This document shows, piece by piece, positions 44,079 through 52,846 of a DNA stretch of 64,000 nucleotides. Each line of letters starts with the position of its first letter. Within the stretch, counting starts at the first letter, position 1. This DNA comes from Candidatus Eisenbergiella intestinipullorum (GTDB lineage: Bacteria > Bacillota > Clostridia > Lachnospirales > Lachnospiraceae). The position numbers and the translations under genes are program-made. The stretch lies in the NCBI GenBank assembly GCA_019119815.1, contig DWWH01000070.1, positions 1-64,000 of the forward strand, given 5' to 3'. The notes beneath the pieces were generated by a model. The model ran no database searches. It had not been told where the DNA came from and worked only from the letters and a program-made list of their open reading frames with translations.

Positions 44079-46376
44079 ATGAAGAAACCGGAATTGCTCG
44101 CGCCCGCCGGAGATTACGGCTGCTTTCAGGCAGCGCTGAAGGCGGGAGCGGATGCGGTATATATGGGAGGGCAGGAGTACGGCGCCAGGGCGTATGCCGG
44201 AAATTTCAGCCGGGAGGAAGTGCTTTCGGCGCTGGACGAGGCCCATTTTTTCGGAAAAAAGATCTATCTGACAGTCAATACCCTTATGAAGCAGGAGGAG
44301 CTGGACCGGCTTGCGGATTTCATCGCGCCGTTTTATGAGGCAGGACTGGACGGGGTGATCGTGCAGGATGTGGGAGCGCTGCGCGTCCTGGGGGAGAACT
44401 TCCCGTCCCTTCCCCTTCATGCGAGCACCCAGATGACGGTCACCGACGCGGCGGGAGCTCTGGCCTTAAAGCGGCTCGGCATCGTCCGGGTGGTGCCGGC
44501 AAGGGAACTTTCCCTGGAGGAAGCGGCGCTCCTGAAAAAGAAGAGCGGCCTGGAGGTGGAGGTATTCATCCACGGTGCCATGTGTTACTGCTATTCGGGA
44601 CAGTGCCTGTTCAGCAGCATGCTGGGCGGCAGGAGCGGAAACCGGGGAAGGTGCGCCCAGCCCTGCCGTCAGCCTTACCGCATCCGGTCGCAGAAGACCG
44701 GGAAGTCCTGCTATCCGCTGAGCCTGAAGGATCTGTGTACCATCGACCTGATTCCGGAACTGATGGACGCCGGGATCGATTCCTTCAAGATCGAAGGCCG
44801 GATGAAGCGGGCGGAATATGTGGCCGGGGTGACGGATGTGTACCGGCGCAGGATCGATGAATACCTGGAATGGCCGGAGAAGAAGCGGCCGGTGCCGCAG
44901 AAGGACCGGGAGCTGCTTTCTTCTCTGTATGTGCGCAGCGCTTTGGGAAGCGGGTACCTCAAACGGCATAACGGCCGGGATATGATCACCCTGGATCAGC
45001 CGGGATATGCGGGCTGTGAGGAGAAGCTGCTGGAGGACATCCGCAGCAGGATCCTGGAGCGGGAGCTGTCTCTTCCGGTTTCACTGACGGCGGATCTGGA
45101 AGCAGGGAAGCCCCTGCGTCTGACGGCACAGGCGGGAGAGCACGCAGTCTGCCTGGAAGGCGAGACGGTGCAGCAGGCACAGAAGCGCCCGCTGGGAGAA
45201 GAAGAGGTGAGACGCCAGCTTTCCAAAACCGGCGGAAGCGGCTTTTCGGCAGAGAGCATTGCCGTTCACATGGCGGGGGAGGTATTTCTTCCGGTGAAGT
45301 CCATCAATGAACTGAGACGAAGCGTGCTGGAAAGGCTGCGCGCAGAGCAGGTCGGGGCGGGCCGCAGCCTGGCCGGAGAGACCGCGTCCGAAAGGATCTC
45401 CCCTCAGCCGCAGCCTCTCTTCCCGACGCGGCCGGACGCATCCGCCCGTCCGCAGCTTTCGGCTTCGGCAGCCACTCTGCCCCAGCTGAAGGCCTGTCTG
45501 AAAAGCGGGACGGCCCGGATCTATCTGACCGGCTGTCTGACCGGCGCTTCGGCCTTCCCGGAAGCCGGACGGCTGATCTCAGAAGCGGAGCGGGCGGGCT
45601 TTTCGGGGGAGATCTTTCTGGCTCTCCCGGCGATCCTCCGGGAGGAGAGCAGGGAGCAGATGACACAGATCAAACGGATTCTTGACAGCGGACTCTTCGA
45701 CGGCGCGCTGGCCGCATCTCCTTCCGGTCTGATGTGGCTGAAGGAAAACGGCTGGCGGGGGAAAGTAGCCCTGGATCACCGGATCTATATCTGGAACCGG
45801 CAGACCTGGGAGTACTGGAGGGATGAGATGGATACCTACTGTGCCCCTCTGGAGCTCAACAGCAGGCAGGTGTATGCCCTGCCCGCGCCGGGGGAAGGGA
45901 GCCGGGGACGAAAGGAGATTCTGGTATACGGCAGGATCCCCATGATGGTAACGGCAAACTGCATCCGGAAAACGGCAGGAGAATGTCCGAAGGATGCGCC
46001 TTTGGGAAAAAGGGAAGGAAAAGGCGGACAGGGGGCGCGGCCGTCTGGCACAGGACCGTCCGGCACAGGACCGTCCGGCACAGGACCGGCAGGCGGAGAG
46101 CTGTTTCTGATCGACCGCTATCAGGCCGCGTTCCCGGTAGTCACAGACTGCCGCTTCTGCTATAATGTCATCTACAATTCCGTTCCGCTTTCGCTTCACG
46201 GCTTCCTGGGGGAAATGAAGGAGAGAGGGACTGCCTTTCTCCGGCTGGATTTCCTGGAGGAGAGTGAAGAGGAGACGGAAGCGCTGCTTAAGCTGTTTGA
46301 GGCGGGGCTTCGGGGAAAACAGGTACAGCCGGTTTATGCGTTCACCACGGGACATTTCAGGAAAGGAGCACAGTAA
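44079..46376 (+). CDS. U32 peptidase-family protein (RlhA/TrhP-like), long form
   Basis: 765 residues. The N-terminal half (about 1-330) is the U32 barrel, with VEVFIHGAMCYCYSGQCLFS and RGRCAQPCRQPYR, whose cysteines match the Fe-S ligands of RlhA/TrhP-type RNA hydroxylation factors. The C-terminal half has a DUF3656-like region and ends with another Cys pair (TDCRFCYNVIYNS). A Gly/Pro/Ser-rich stretch near residue 655 is encoded by a 15-bp tandem repeat. Characterised relatives hydroxylate rRNA or tRNA, so protease activity is doubtful. GGAAAGGAATACAGG precedes the start. Confidence 0.88.
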   Translation: MKKPELLAPAGDYGCFQAALKAGADAVYMGGQEYGARAYAGNFSREEVLSALDEAHFFGKKIYLTVNTLMKQEELDRLADFIAPFYEAGLDGVIVQDVGALRVLGENFPSLPLHASTQMTVTDAAGALALKRLGIVRVVPARELSLEEAALLKKKSGLEVEVFIHGAMCYCYSGQCLFSSMLGGRSGNRGRCAQPCRQPYRIRSQKTGKSCYPLSLKDLCTIDLIPELMDAGIDSFKIEGRMKRAEYVAGVTDVYRRRIDEYLEWPEKKRPVPQKDRELLSSLYVRSALGSGYLKRHNGRDMITLDQPGYAGCEEKLLEDIRSRILERELSLPVSLTADLEAGKPLRLTAQAGEHAVCLEGETVQQAQKRPLGEEEVRRQLSKTGGSGFSAESIAVHMAGEVFLPVKSINELRRSVLERLRAEQVGAGRSLAGETASERISPQPQPLFPTRPDASARPQLSASAATLPQLKACLKSGTARIYLTGCLTGASAFPEAGRLISEAERAGFSGEIFLALPAILREESREQMTQIKRILDSGLFDGALAASPSGLMWLKENGWRGKVALDHRIYIWNRQTWEYWRDEMDTYCAPLELNSRQVYALPAPGEGSRGRKEILVYGRIPMMVTANCIRKTAGECPKDAPLGKREGKGGQGARPSGTGPSGTGPSGTGPAGGELFLIDRYQAAFPVVTDCRFCYNVIYNSVPLSLHGFLGEMKERGTAFLRLDFLEESEEETEALLKLFEAGLRGKQVQPVYAFTTGHFRKGAQ
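46041..46085 (+). repeat. 15-bp tandem repeat, three units, within the U32 gene
   Basis: Three consecutive units of CCGTCCGGCACAGGA (first unit with one change) encode repeated PSGTG. A partial fourth unit follows. In-frame, so likely length-variable without loss of function. Confidence 0.85.
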
Positions 46377-46381
46377 AGGGC

Positions 46382-47896
46382 ATGGGGCAGTTCATTGCGG
46401 TTTATTCCAGATATGTGACGGCGCTTTTGGCAGTCCTGTACGCGGTCCTGTCCGTGGTGCGCCTCTTTTTCCCTGACAGAAAGGGGCGTCCCATAGATAC
46501 GGCGCAGACTGTCTGCACCTTCCTGTGGCAGTTTGCCGCCTTCCTGGCGCTCTGCCTGGAAACGGGAGAGCTGGAAATGCTGATTTTCTATGCGCTTTCC
46601 CAGCTTGTCCTCTTTACCTCCATGACTCTGTTTCTCATGATCTATCCGGGCCTGAACCGGGCAGTCTTCAATCACATGTGCTTCCTTCTGGGAACGGGCT
46701 TTCTGATCCTCGGCAGGCTGAACCTGCATCAGGCGATCCGGCAGCTCATCATCGCTGCGGTCTCTCTGATCCTTTGCATGGCGGTCCCTCAGGTGATCAG
46801 AACCTGTACGGATCTGCTCAAGAGGCTGACTCTTCTGTATGCCGGGGCCGGGCTCCTGGCGCTTCTGGCAGTGCTGGCGCTGGGACAGGTGACGCATGGA
46901 TCCCGTCTCACCTATACGGTGGCGGGGATTACCTTTCAGCCCTCGGAATTCGTGAAGATCCTGTTCGTTTTTTTTCTTGCGGCCTTTTTGGGAGAGGATG
47001 CTTCCCTGAAAAGGCTGGCGGCGGCCGCTGCGGTGTCGGCCGGCCATGTGCTGATTCTGGTGCTGTCGAAGGATCTGGGGAGCGCTCTGATCTTTTTTCT
47101 GGCCTTCGTCCTGCTGGTGTTTTTTGCTACGGGAAAATACCGCTATCTGGTGCTGGGGGCGGCCGGAGGCTGTGCGGCGGCCTGTGTGGCCTACCGCCTG
47201 TTTTCTCATGTACAGGTCCGGGTGCAGGCCTGGCGCGATCCCTGGAGCGTGATCGACAGTCAGGGCTACCAGATCACCCAGTCTCTCTTCGCCCTCTCCC
47301 GGGGCGGCTGGTTCGGTCTGGGGATCGGACGGGGGACGCCGGACGACATTCCTTATGTGGAGACGGATTTCATCTTTGCAGCGGTGACGGAGGAGCTGGG
47401 GCTTCTGTTTGCGGTAAGCCTGCTGGCGGTCTGTGTCTGCTGTTTTCTGCAGTTTTTGCGGATCGCTCTGGCGCAGAGAGACCGGTTCTGCCGGCTGTTG
47501 GCGTCCGGCTTTGGCGTGATGTATATTTTTCAGGTCTTTCTCACCGTAGGCGGCGGAACCCGGTTCATCCCTCTGACCGGTGTGACCCTTCCGCTGGTCA
47601 GCTATGGAGGCAGCAGCGTGATGACCACCCTTCTTCTGTTTTCTGTGATGCAGGGGATCGGCCTGAAGCGCAGAAAGCTCCGTCCGGCGGAAAGAGAAGA
47701 AGAGGAAGAAGAGGACGGCTGGCGGGAAGAGGACCGGCAGGAGGATGGCCCGGAAGAGGACGGCTGGCGGGATGAGGATCCGGAAGAGGAAGCCTGGCAG
47801 GATGAGGATCCGGAAGACGGCGGCTGGCAGGACGAGGAGCCCGGGGGAGACTGGCAGGAAGCCTGGAACGGAAAGGATGGAAGAAGCCGGAAATGA
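46382..47896 (+). CDS. FtsW/RodA/SpoVE-family peptidoglycan polymerase with acidic tail
   Basis: 504 residues. About ten membrane segments (10-430) with SEDS-family motifs: FQPSEFVKI, LSKDLGSALI (catalytic Asp region) and TGVTLPLVSYGGSS. It polymerises lipid II glycan strands. The last ~70 residues are a highly acidic tail with Trp every 9-12 residues (EDGWREED, EEDGWRDEDPEEE, AWQDEDPEDGG and WQDEEPGG). Its stop overlaps the class B PBP gene by 4 bp (ATGA), so this is a polymerase/transpeptidase pair. Close to, but shorter on the N-terminal side than, some relatives. Confidence 0.92.
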   Translation: MGQFIAVYSRYVTALLAVLYAVLSVVRLFFPDRKGRPIDTAQTVCTFLWQFAAFLALCLETGELEMLIFYALSQLVLFTSMTLFLMIYPGLNRAVFNHMCFLLGTGFLILGRLNLHQAIRQLIIAAVSLILCMAVPQVIRTCTDLLKRLTLLYAGAGLLALLAVLALGQVTHGSRLTYTVAGITFQPSEFVKILFVFFLAAFLGEDASLKRLAAAAAVSAGHVLILVLSKDLGSALIFFLAFVLLVFFATGKYRYLVLGAAGGCAAACVAYRLFSHVQVRVQAWRDPWSVIDSQGYQITQSLFALSRGGWFGLGIGRGTPDDIPYVETDFIFAAVTEELGLLFAVSLLAVCVCCFLQFLRIALAQRDRFCRLLASGFGVMYIFQVFLTVGGGTRFIPLTGVTLPLVSYGGSSVMTTLLLFSVMQGIGLKRRKLRPAEREEEEEEDGWREEDRQEDGPEEDGWRDEDPEEEAWQDEDPEDGGWQDEEPGGDWQEAWNGKDGRSRK

Positions 47897-49416
47897 CGGA
47901 CAGAGGATGGAAGCGGACAGAAAAGAAACGGAACGGAAGGAAACGAAGAGCCGGGAGGAACGGGATCCGGATCAGGCCTGCAAAAGAGCCGGAACAAAGG
48001 GAATGCACGGAGGAAAAAAGGACGCGGGCACAGCTGGCCGGCTGCGGAGCGTTTTTTGTCCTCCTGTTTGCCGCCATGGCCGCTTACCTGTGCATTTATC
48101 TTCCCACCCATTCGGAGGAGCTGTTCAACAACAGCTATAACAGCAGGCAGAGTGTGCTGGCGGCGCAGAATACGAGAGGGACCATCTATTCCGCAGACGG
48201 AGAGGTGCTGGCAGAGACAGTGACACAGGACGGAGAAGAGGTGAGACAGTATCCCTATGACAATCTGTTTTCGCATATCGTGGGCTATTCCACCAGAGGA
48301 AAGACCGGACTGGAAAGCCTGGCCAACTACGAACTGATCCATACCTCTGCTTCCATAACCGAGCAGGCGGAAAATGAGGCGGCGGGAGTGAAAAATCCCG
48401 GAAACAACCTGGTCACTACGCTGGACACGGCAGTCCAGGAGGCTGCCAGCAATGCCATGGGGCTTTATGAAGGGGCGATCGTGGCCATGGAACCCTCCAC
48501 CGGAAAGATCCTGGCCATGGTCTCCAAGCCGGATTTTGATCCCAACCGGGTTGCGGAGGAATGGGAGGAGCTGAATCAGGACGGAAGCTCTGTCCTTCTG
48601 AACCGGGCGTCTCAGGGACTTTATCCTCCCGGCTCCACCTTTAAGATCATAACGGCTCTGGAGTATATCAGGGAGCATCCGGATGACTGGGAAAGCTACA
48701 GCTATACGTGTAATGGGAGCTATACTCATGCGGACAGCACCATCCGCTGCTTCCATGGAAGCAGCCACGGAACGCTGGATTTCATGCATTCCTTTGCGGA
48801 ATCCTGCAATTCCTCCTTCGCCAATATCGGCATGAGCCTGGATCGGAAACGCTTTTTGTCCACACTGGATGAGCTTCTGTTCAACCGGGAGCTTCCGGTT
48901 GACATCGCATATTCGGAAAGCAGCGTCGGTCTGGAGGAAGACAGCGGGGATGCGGATATGATGCAGACCGTGATCGGACAGGGAAAAACACAGATGACGC
49001 CTCTGCATCTGTGCATGCTCACCTGTGCCATCGCCAACGGAGGCGTGCTGATGAAGCCTTATGAAATGGACCGGGTGGAAACGCCGGATAAGACGGTTCT
49101 GAAGCAGTATGAGCCGGAGGAATATGCCCGCCTGATGACCGGAACGGAGGCGCAGGTCCTGACAGAGCTGATGACGGATGTGGTCGAAGAAGGGACGGCC
49201 TCGAAGCTGTCCGGGCTGTCCTATACCGCGGCAGGTAAGACCGGTTCCGCGGAATACAGCGACAGTACCAGCGATTCCCACGCCTGGTTTACCGGCTTTG
49301 CTCCGGCAGAGGATCCGCAGATCGCAGTTACCGTGATCATCGAGGGGATCGGCTCCGGAGGAGACTATGCGGTTCCCATCGCCAGGAGGGTATTTGACGC
49401 ATATTTCGGGGAATAG
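47893..49416 (+). CDS. Class B penicillin-binding protein (PbpA-type transpeptidase)
   Basis: 507 residues: a very basic cytoplasmic N-terminus (1-45), one transmembrane helix (about 50-70), a short PBP dimer region and the transpeptidase domain. Catalytic motifs: Ser248 and Lys251 in GSTFK, SCN (in ESCNSSF) and KTG (Lys449). It crosslinks peptidoglycan and is the partner of the SEDS polymerase encoded upstream. The extremely basic N-terminus (Lys/Arg runs) faces the acidic tail of that polymerase, which invites a charge-based contact, by inference. A 4-bp overlap gives the start. Confidence 0.93.
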   Translation: MTDRGWKRTEKKRNGRKRRAGRNGIRIRPAKEPEQRECTEEKRTRAQLAGCGAFFVLLFAAMAAYLCIYLPTHSEELFNNSYNSRQSVLAAQNTRGTIYSADGEVLAETVTQDGEEVRQYPYDNLFSHIVGYSTRGKTGLESLANYELIHTSASITEQAENEAAGVKNPGNNLVTTLDTAVQEAASNAMGLYEGAIVAMEPSTGKILAMVSKPDFDPNRVAEEWEELNQDGSSVLLNRASQGLYPPGSTFKIITALEYIREHPDDWESYSYTCNGSYTHADSTIRCFHGSSHGTLDFMHSFAESCNSSFANIGMSLDRKRFLSTLDELLFNRELPVDIAYSESSVGLEEDSGDADMMQTVIGQGKTQMTPLHLCMLTCAIANGGVLMKPYEMDRVETPDKTVLKQYEPEEYARLMTGTEAQVLTELMTDVVEEGTASKLSGLSYTAAGKTGSAEYSDSTSDSHAWFTGFAPAEDPQIAVTVIIEGIGSGGDYAVPIARRVFDAYFGE

Positions 49417-49513
49417 CGCGGGGCGCGCTGCCGTCCGCCGGCTGTATGGCTGTTGCTGTTCGCTGGCCTGTCAGGGAACAGGAAGTATGGCTGGGGGATA
49501 TGCAAAGTTTTTC

Positions 49514-49542
49514 TTGCCTAAGCTGTGTATTTGGGATATACT
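49514..49542 (+). promoter_or_regulatory. Promoter of the Nudix gene
   Basis: TTGCCT (49514-49519), 17-nt spacer, TATACT (49537-49542). A small hairpin (49561-49584) follows in the leader before the AGGAGGGATTGCG site. Confidence 0.75.
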
Positions 49543-49614
49543 TGAACTAGTTTAGCGGAAGGTCCGCGCCCCTTCGGGCGGATCAAAAGTGCACACCTTA
49601 CAGGAGGGATTGCG

Positions 49615-50067
49615 ATGATAGAGGCAACAAGCTGTGGCGGTGTGGTTATTTTCCGCGGGAAGATACTGCTTTTGTACAAGAATTTCAAGAACAAGTACGA
49701 AGGTTGGGTTCTGCCCAAGGGAACGGTAGAGGCAGGAGAGGAGTATAAGGACACGGCGCTCCGGGAGGTGCTCGAGGAGAGCGGGGCGAAAGCCTCCATC
49801 ATCAAGTATATCGGAAAGAGCGAGTATACCTTCAACGTGCCGGAGGATACGGTGGACAAGGAGGTGCACTGGTATCTGATGATGGCCGACAGTTATTACA
49901 GTAAACCACAGCGTGAGGAATATTTCGTGGACTCCGGGTTTTACAAGTACCATGAAGCCTATCATCTGCTGAAGTTCGCCAACGAGAAGCAGATCCTGGA
50001 AAAGGCTTATCGTGAGTATCTGGATCTGAAAAAGAGAAACCTCTGGGGAAGCAGAAAGTATTTCTGA
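49615..50067 (+). CDS. Nudix hydrolase
   Basis: 150 residues with a complete Nudix box: GTVEAGEEYKDTALREVLEE, continued by SGA (about residues 36-58), where the RE and EE residues bind metal. It hydrolyses a nucleoside diphosphate linked to another group; the conserved WVLPKG start is shared with Ap4A-type and sugar-nucleotide hydrolases, so the substrate is open. Single-gene unit with its own promoter and terminator. Confidence 0.93.
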   Translation: MIEATSCGGVVIFRGKILLLYKNFKNKYEGWVLPKGTVEAGEEYKDTALREVLEESGAKASIIKYIGKSEYTFNVPEDTVDKEVHWYLMMADSYYSKPQREEYFVDSGFYKYHEAYHLLKFANEKQILEKAYREYLDLKKRNLWGSRKYF

Positions 50068-50108
50068 AGGATCCCGGCAAGAAAGCGGCACGGGAATGGA
50101 AGGAGAGG

Positions 50109-50149
50109 CGGGAACGGAAAAAGGAAACCTTCCCGTTTCTTTTTTTCTT
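50109..50149 (+). terminator. Terminator after the Nudix gene
   Basis: CGGGAA (50109-50114) and TTCCCG (50130-50135) followed by TTTCTTTTTTTC. Confidence 0.75.
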
Positions 50150-50265
50150 CTGAAAAGAAAAACCGGCGGAAAATGCCGGACAAAAGACGGTATGAAAGCG
50201 CCGGAAAATGGCAATGGTCTTAAGGAGGACTCAGATCCTCCGGCGGGAAAGGAAGACGGAGCGGC

Positions 50266-50577
50266 ATGAAATTCTGCAGGAAGCTCTACGTGGGGGAATC
50301 CGTGAAAAACCCCGAAAAGGTAAAATGGAAGCTTATGCATAATGCGGGTCAGTTTTCCGTCTATGTGATCGCGGTCGCCGCATCCGAAGGGGATCAGCTG
50401 GAGATCATTCACAGCGGGTACCTGAAGCAGCGCTGCTTCGATACGGAGCATATGCTGGTGGCCGGCCTGGCAGCCAGCAGGCAGGAAGCGGTGGAGATCG
50501 TGACAAGGCTTGCGCAGGAAGTGGTGCGGGAAACCGGAAACGCGGATCTGAGAGGCTACCTTCTGAGAAACGGATGA
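50266..50577 (+). CDS. Conserved small protein of unknown function
   Basis: 103 residues, alpha/beta in character, starting MKFCRKLYVGESVKNPEKVKWKL with a Cys at position 4. No family was recognised. It contains neither signal peptide nor membrane helix. It is 30 bp upstream of the DUF2953 gene, with which and the GerW-like gene it seems to form one unit. No good Shine-Dalgarno (GGAGCGGC). Confidence 0.7.
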   Translation: MKFCRKLYVGESVKNPEKVKWKLMHNAGQFSVYVIAVAASEGDQLEIIHSGYLKQRCFDTEHMLVAGLAASRQEAVEIVTRLAQEVVRETGNADLRGYLLRNG

Positions 50578-50607
50578 CCGGACAAAACGGCGGGACGGAC
50601 AGGGCAT

Positions 50608-51618
50608 ATGGAAATCGTTTTTTTTGTTCTGAAAACAGCAGGCATCATCCTGCTCATCATACTCGGCCTGCTGGTACTTCTCGCAGCGCTTCTGCTTTTG
50701 GTTCCCATCCGATACCGGATCGAAGGGCACCTGCCGGAAGAGGGGGATCCCCGGGCCTGCATCCGCTTTACCTGGCTCTTCCATCTGGTAAGCTTTCAGG
50801 CAGAGTATGCGGACGGCCTGCGGACGGTCCTGCGGGCTGCGGGACTCCCCGTCCACCCGGAAAAATGGAGACGGAAAAGACGTGCGGAAGGCGTTTCGGA
50901 CGGCAGGACTGCTCCGGACGGGGAAGACCGGCAGGATGTCCTGCGAACAACGTCCCCTTCCCGGGAAGGGGAGGCCGGAACGCGGGCGGCCCGGGAAGAA
51001 AACTCCGGAGAAAAAACGATGCGGGAGGAGCCTTCTTTCCGGAAGGAGGCTTCGGAAGCCGTAACTTCACAGCAGAAAACAGAAAAGGGACCGAAAATGC
51101 CGGGAGCGGAGCAGCAAAAGGAAGAAGAGAACCGTCCGGACAGATGGGCTGCTTTGCAAAACAGGCTGGAGCGCTTTGCGGAAAGCCTGAAAGATGCCGG
51201 GCAGGCGCTGGAGAGCCTGGCAGAAAGAGCGGAGCGTATTCGGAATGCGGCGGCATATTACCGGAGGGTCCTGACCGCGGAAGATTCCCGGATGGCCGTA
51301 GGTATGATCTGGGAGCATCTGAAGGGGCTGGCAGGGCATGCCCGGCCGAAGACATTCTCGGCTGAGCTTACGGTCGGAGCAGAAGATCCGTCCGTGACGG
51401 GAAAGGTGCTTGCCGTGCACGGGATGCTCTATCCGTGGATCGGAGAGTCGGTCTGTATTCATGCGGATTTTGAAAGAGAATGCCTGTACGGAGAGCTTTA
51501 TGCGGCGGGAAGGGTCCGCGCCTGTGTGGCGCTTTACCATATTTTAAGAGTGGTCCTGGATAAGAGAACATGGACGCTGTTCAGACGTCTGAAAAAGGAG
51601 GAGCTGACCAATGGCTGA
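50608..51618 (+). CDS. DUF2953-containing membrane protein
   Basis: 336 residues. An N-terminal hydrophobic segment (about 8-30) is followed by VPIRYRIEGHLPEEGDP, typical of DUF2953, and a C-terminal part (about 215-336) with LTVGAEDPSVTGKVLAVHGMLYP, also typical. A long charged region (about 90-185) between them is poorly ordered. In sporulating Firmicutes this family is encoded next to ytfJ (gerW), as here, where the genes overlap by 8 bp. Its role is unknown, possibly membrane-linked in sporulation. Confidence 0.85.
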   Translation: MEIVFFVLKTAGIILLIILGLLVLLAALLLLVPIRYRIEGHLPEEGDPRACIRFTWLFHLVSFQAEYADGLRTVLRAAGLPVHPEKWRRKRRAEGVSDGRTAPDGEDRQDVLRTTSPSREGEAGTRAAREENSGEKTMREEPSFRKEASEAVTSQQKTEKGPKMPGAEQQKEEENRPDRWAALQNRLERFAESLKDAGQALESLAERAERIRNAAAYYRRVLTAEDSRMAVGMIWEHLKGLAGHARPKTFSAELTVGAEDPSVTGKVLAVHGMLYPWIGESVCIHADFERECLYGELYAAGRVRACVALYHILRVVLDKRTWTLFRRLKKEELTNG

Positions 51619-52006
51619 GAACCATAACAACATCAATGCGGTGATGGAATCCCTGTTAAAAGGAGCCAATACGCTGATGTCGACCAAAACCGTGGTGGGA
51701 GAGGCAACAAAGATCGATGATACCATCATCATCCCGCTGGTGGATGTGAGCTTCGGCGTGGGAGCCGGGGCCAGCCGGAGCGACAAAAAGGACGGAGGGG
51801 CCGGAGGGCTTTCCGGAAAGATGACGCCGAGCGCCGTGCTGTTGATCAAAAACGGTCAGACGAAGCTGGTCAATATCAAGAATCAGGACAGCGTGACCAA
51901 GATCCTGGATATGATTCCCGATCTGGTGGACCGTTTTACCGCCAGGCCGGAACGGATGATGAGCGATGAGGAAGCGCAGAAGGCGGCCTTCCCCGAAGAG
52001 GATTAG
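51611..52006 (+). CDS. GerW (YtfJ)-family sporulation protein
   Basis: 131 residues: the YtfJ core (about 1-100) with IIPLVDVSFGVGAGAS and a Gly-rich loop, then a short acidic tail. Bacillus GerW/YtfJ is needed for germination response to some nutrients. Its presence argues the host is or was spore-forming. AAAGGAGGAGCTGACCA gives the start, within the end of the DUF2953 gene. Confidence 0.9.
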   Translation: MAENHNNINAVMESLLKGANTLMSTKTVVGEATKIDDTIIIPLVDVSFGVGAGASRSDKKDGGAGGLSGKMTPSAVLLIKNGQTKLVNIKNQDSVTKILDMIPDLVDRFTARPERMMSDEEAQKAAFPEED

Positions 52007-52143
52007 TCCGGATCGGAGCGGGAAACGCCGGGGAGAAGGCACGGAAGGCGAAAGGCCTGGTACTGAATATGGAAAAAGAGGGATCATGCCGGCAGCAGGC
52101 GCATAGAATGACAGTAAGACGACGAAGGGCAGGTGCGGCCGGA

Positions 52144-52296
52144 ATGCGGCAGCTTTGGAAACTGATCGGACTGATTGTATTCAGCATTGCCATCGGCATG
52201 TTCCTGACCCTGCTGATCGCCAACCGGCTGGCCGGTCTGATCGTGGCGGCGCTTCTCATGGTGGCCGGCTACAATATGGTGTTCTGCGACAAATGA
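52144..52296 (+). CDS. Small membrane protein
   Basis: About 50 residues with two hydrophobic helices (LIGLIVFSIAIGMFLTLLIA and GLIVAALLMVAGYNMVF). The reading frame is open upstream to ATG 52069 with a basic extension, but the hydrophobic core starts at MRQLWK (52144); start uncertain and without strong Shine-Dalgarno. It follows the GerW-like gene, and a terminator comes after it. Sporulation-linked small membrane proteins of this type exist; a link is only inferred. Confidence 0.55.
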   Translation: MRQLWKLIGLIVFSIAIGMFLTLLIANRLAGLIVAALLMVAGYNMVFCDK

Positions 52297-52348
52297 GGGC
52301 TTCCTTCGGTGAGAAAAGGAGATTTGAAATTTCCTATCGTACAAAAAA

Positions 52349-52381
52349 AGCTGCCATACCTCCTGCAGGGGTATGGCAGCT
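52349..52381. terminator. Bidirectional terminator between the small membrane gene and rpmB
   Basis: A perfect 12-bp stem AGCTGCCATACC (52349-52360 with 52370-52381), with an A7 run on the left giving a T-run for rpmB on the minus strand. Confidence 0.9.
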
Positions 52382-52413
52382 CATTTTCTGTTATCCGTCG
52401 AAAGCATCATTCC

Positions 52414-52599
52414 TTATGCTCTCTCCACTTTGCCGGATCTGAGGCAGCTGGTACAAACATGCATCTTCCTGGAAGCTCCGTTTACCAGACACTTTACGCT
52501 TTTCACATTTGAGTTCCAGATACGGTTGGATCTTCTATGGGAATGGCTTACGTTGTTACCAAAATGAACGCCCTTGCCGCAAATATCACATTTTGCCAT
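52414..52599 (-). CDS. rpmB: 50S ribosomal protein L28
   Basis: 61 residues: MAKCDICGKGVHFGNNVSHSH, with Cys4 and Cys7 and a second pair in VCTSCLRSG, i.e. the zinc-ribbon (C+) form. Start 52599 follows TTAGGAGGTGCGAAG. Divergent from asp23-fakA, the classic arrangement in Firmicutes. Confidence 0.97.
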   Translation of the reverse strand: MAKCDICGKGVHFGNNVSHSHRRSNRIWNSNVKSVKCLVNGASRKMHVCTSCLRSGKVERA

Positions 52600-52645
52600 C
52601 TTCGCACCTCCTAAACCAATATATTTTTCGAACCGCAACATGTGT

Positions 52646-52674
52646 ATGATAACAGAAAAGAAAGGAATTTGCAA
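52646..52674 (-). promoter_or_regulatory. Promoter of rpmB
   Basis: Minus strand TTGCAA (52669-52674), 17-nt spacer, TATCAT (52646-52651). Confidence 0.7.
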
Positions 52675-52704
52675 GCGGAATCTCAACAGAAAAATATTTT
52701 TATC

Positions 52705-52733
52705 TTCCATTTTTTCAGGAAAGCGGTTATAAT
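52705..52733 (+). promoter_or_regulatory. Promoter of asp23-fakA
   Basis: A consensus TATAAT (52728-52733) with a poor TTCCAT (52705-52710) at 17-nt spacing. It lies about 115 bp before the asp23 start. Confidence 0.55.
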
Positions 52734-52846
52734 ATGCTTATATTTGTGCCGTTTTGAGATGCGCGCGGGACGGCGGCCCGGATGCCGGGGGCGGCCGGAG
52801 CCGTTTCTGCCATCCGGCGTGCCGGCGGCGAAGAAGGAGGTATGAC

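Noticed and set aside
50574..51365. Plus-strand ORF of 263 codons overlapping DUF2953
   Set aside because: Gly/Arg-rich shadow frame; the DUF2953 frame has a membrane helix and family motifs.
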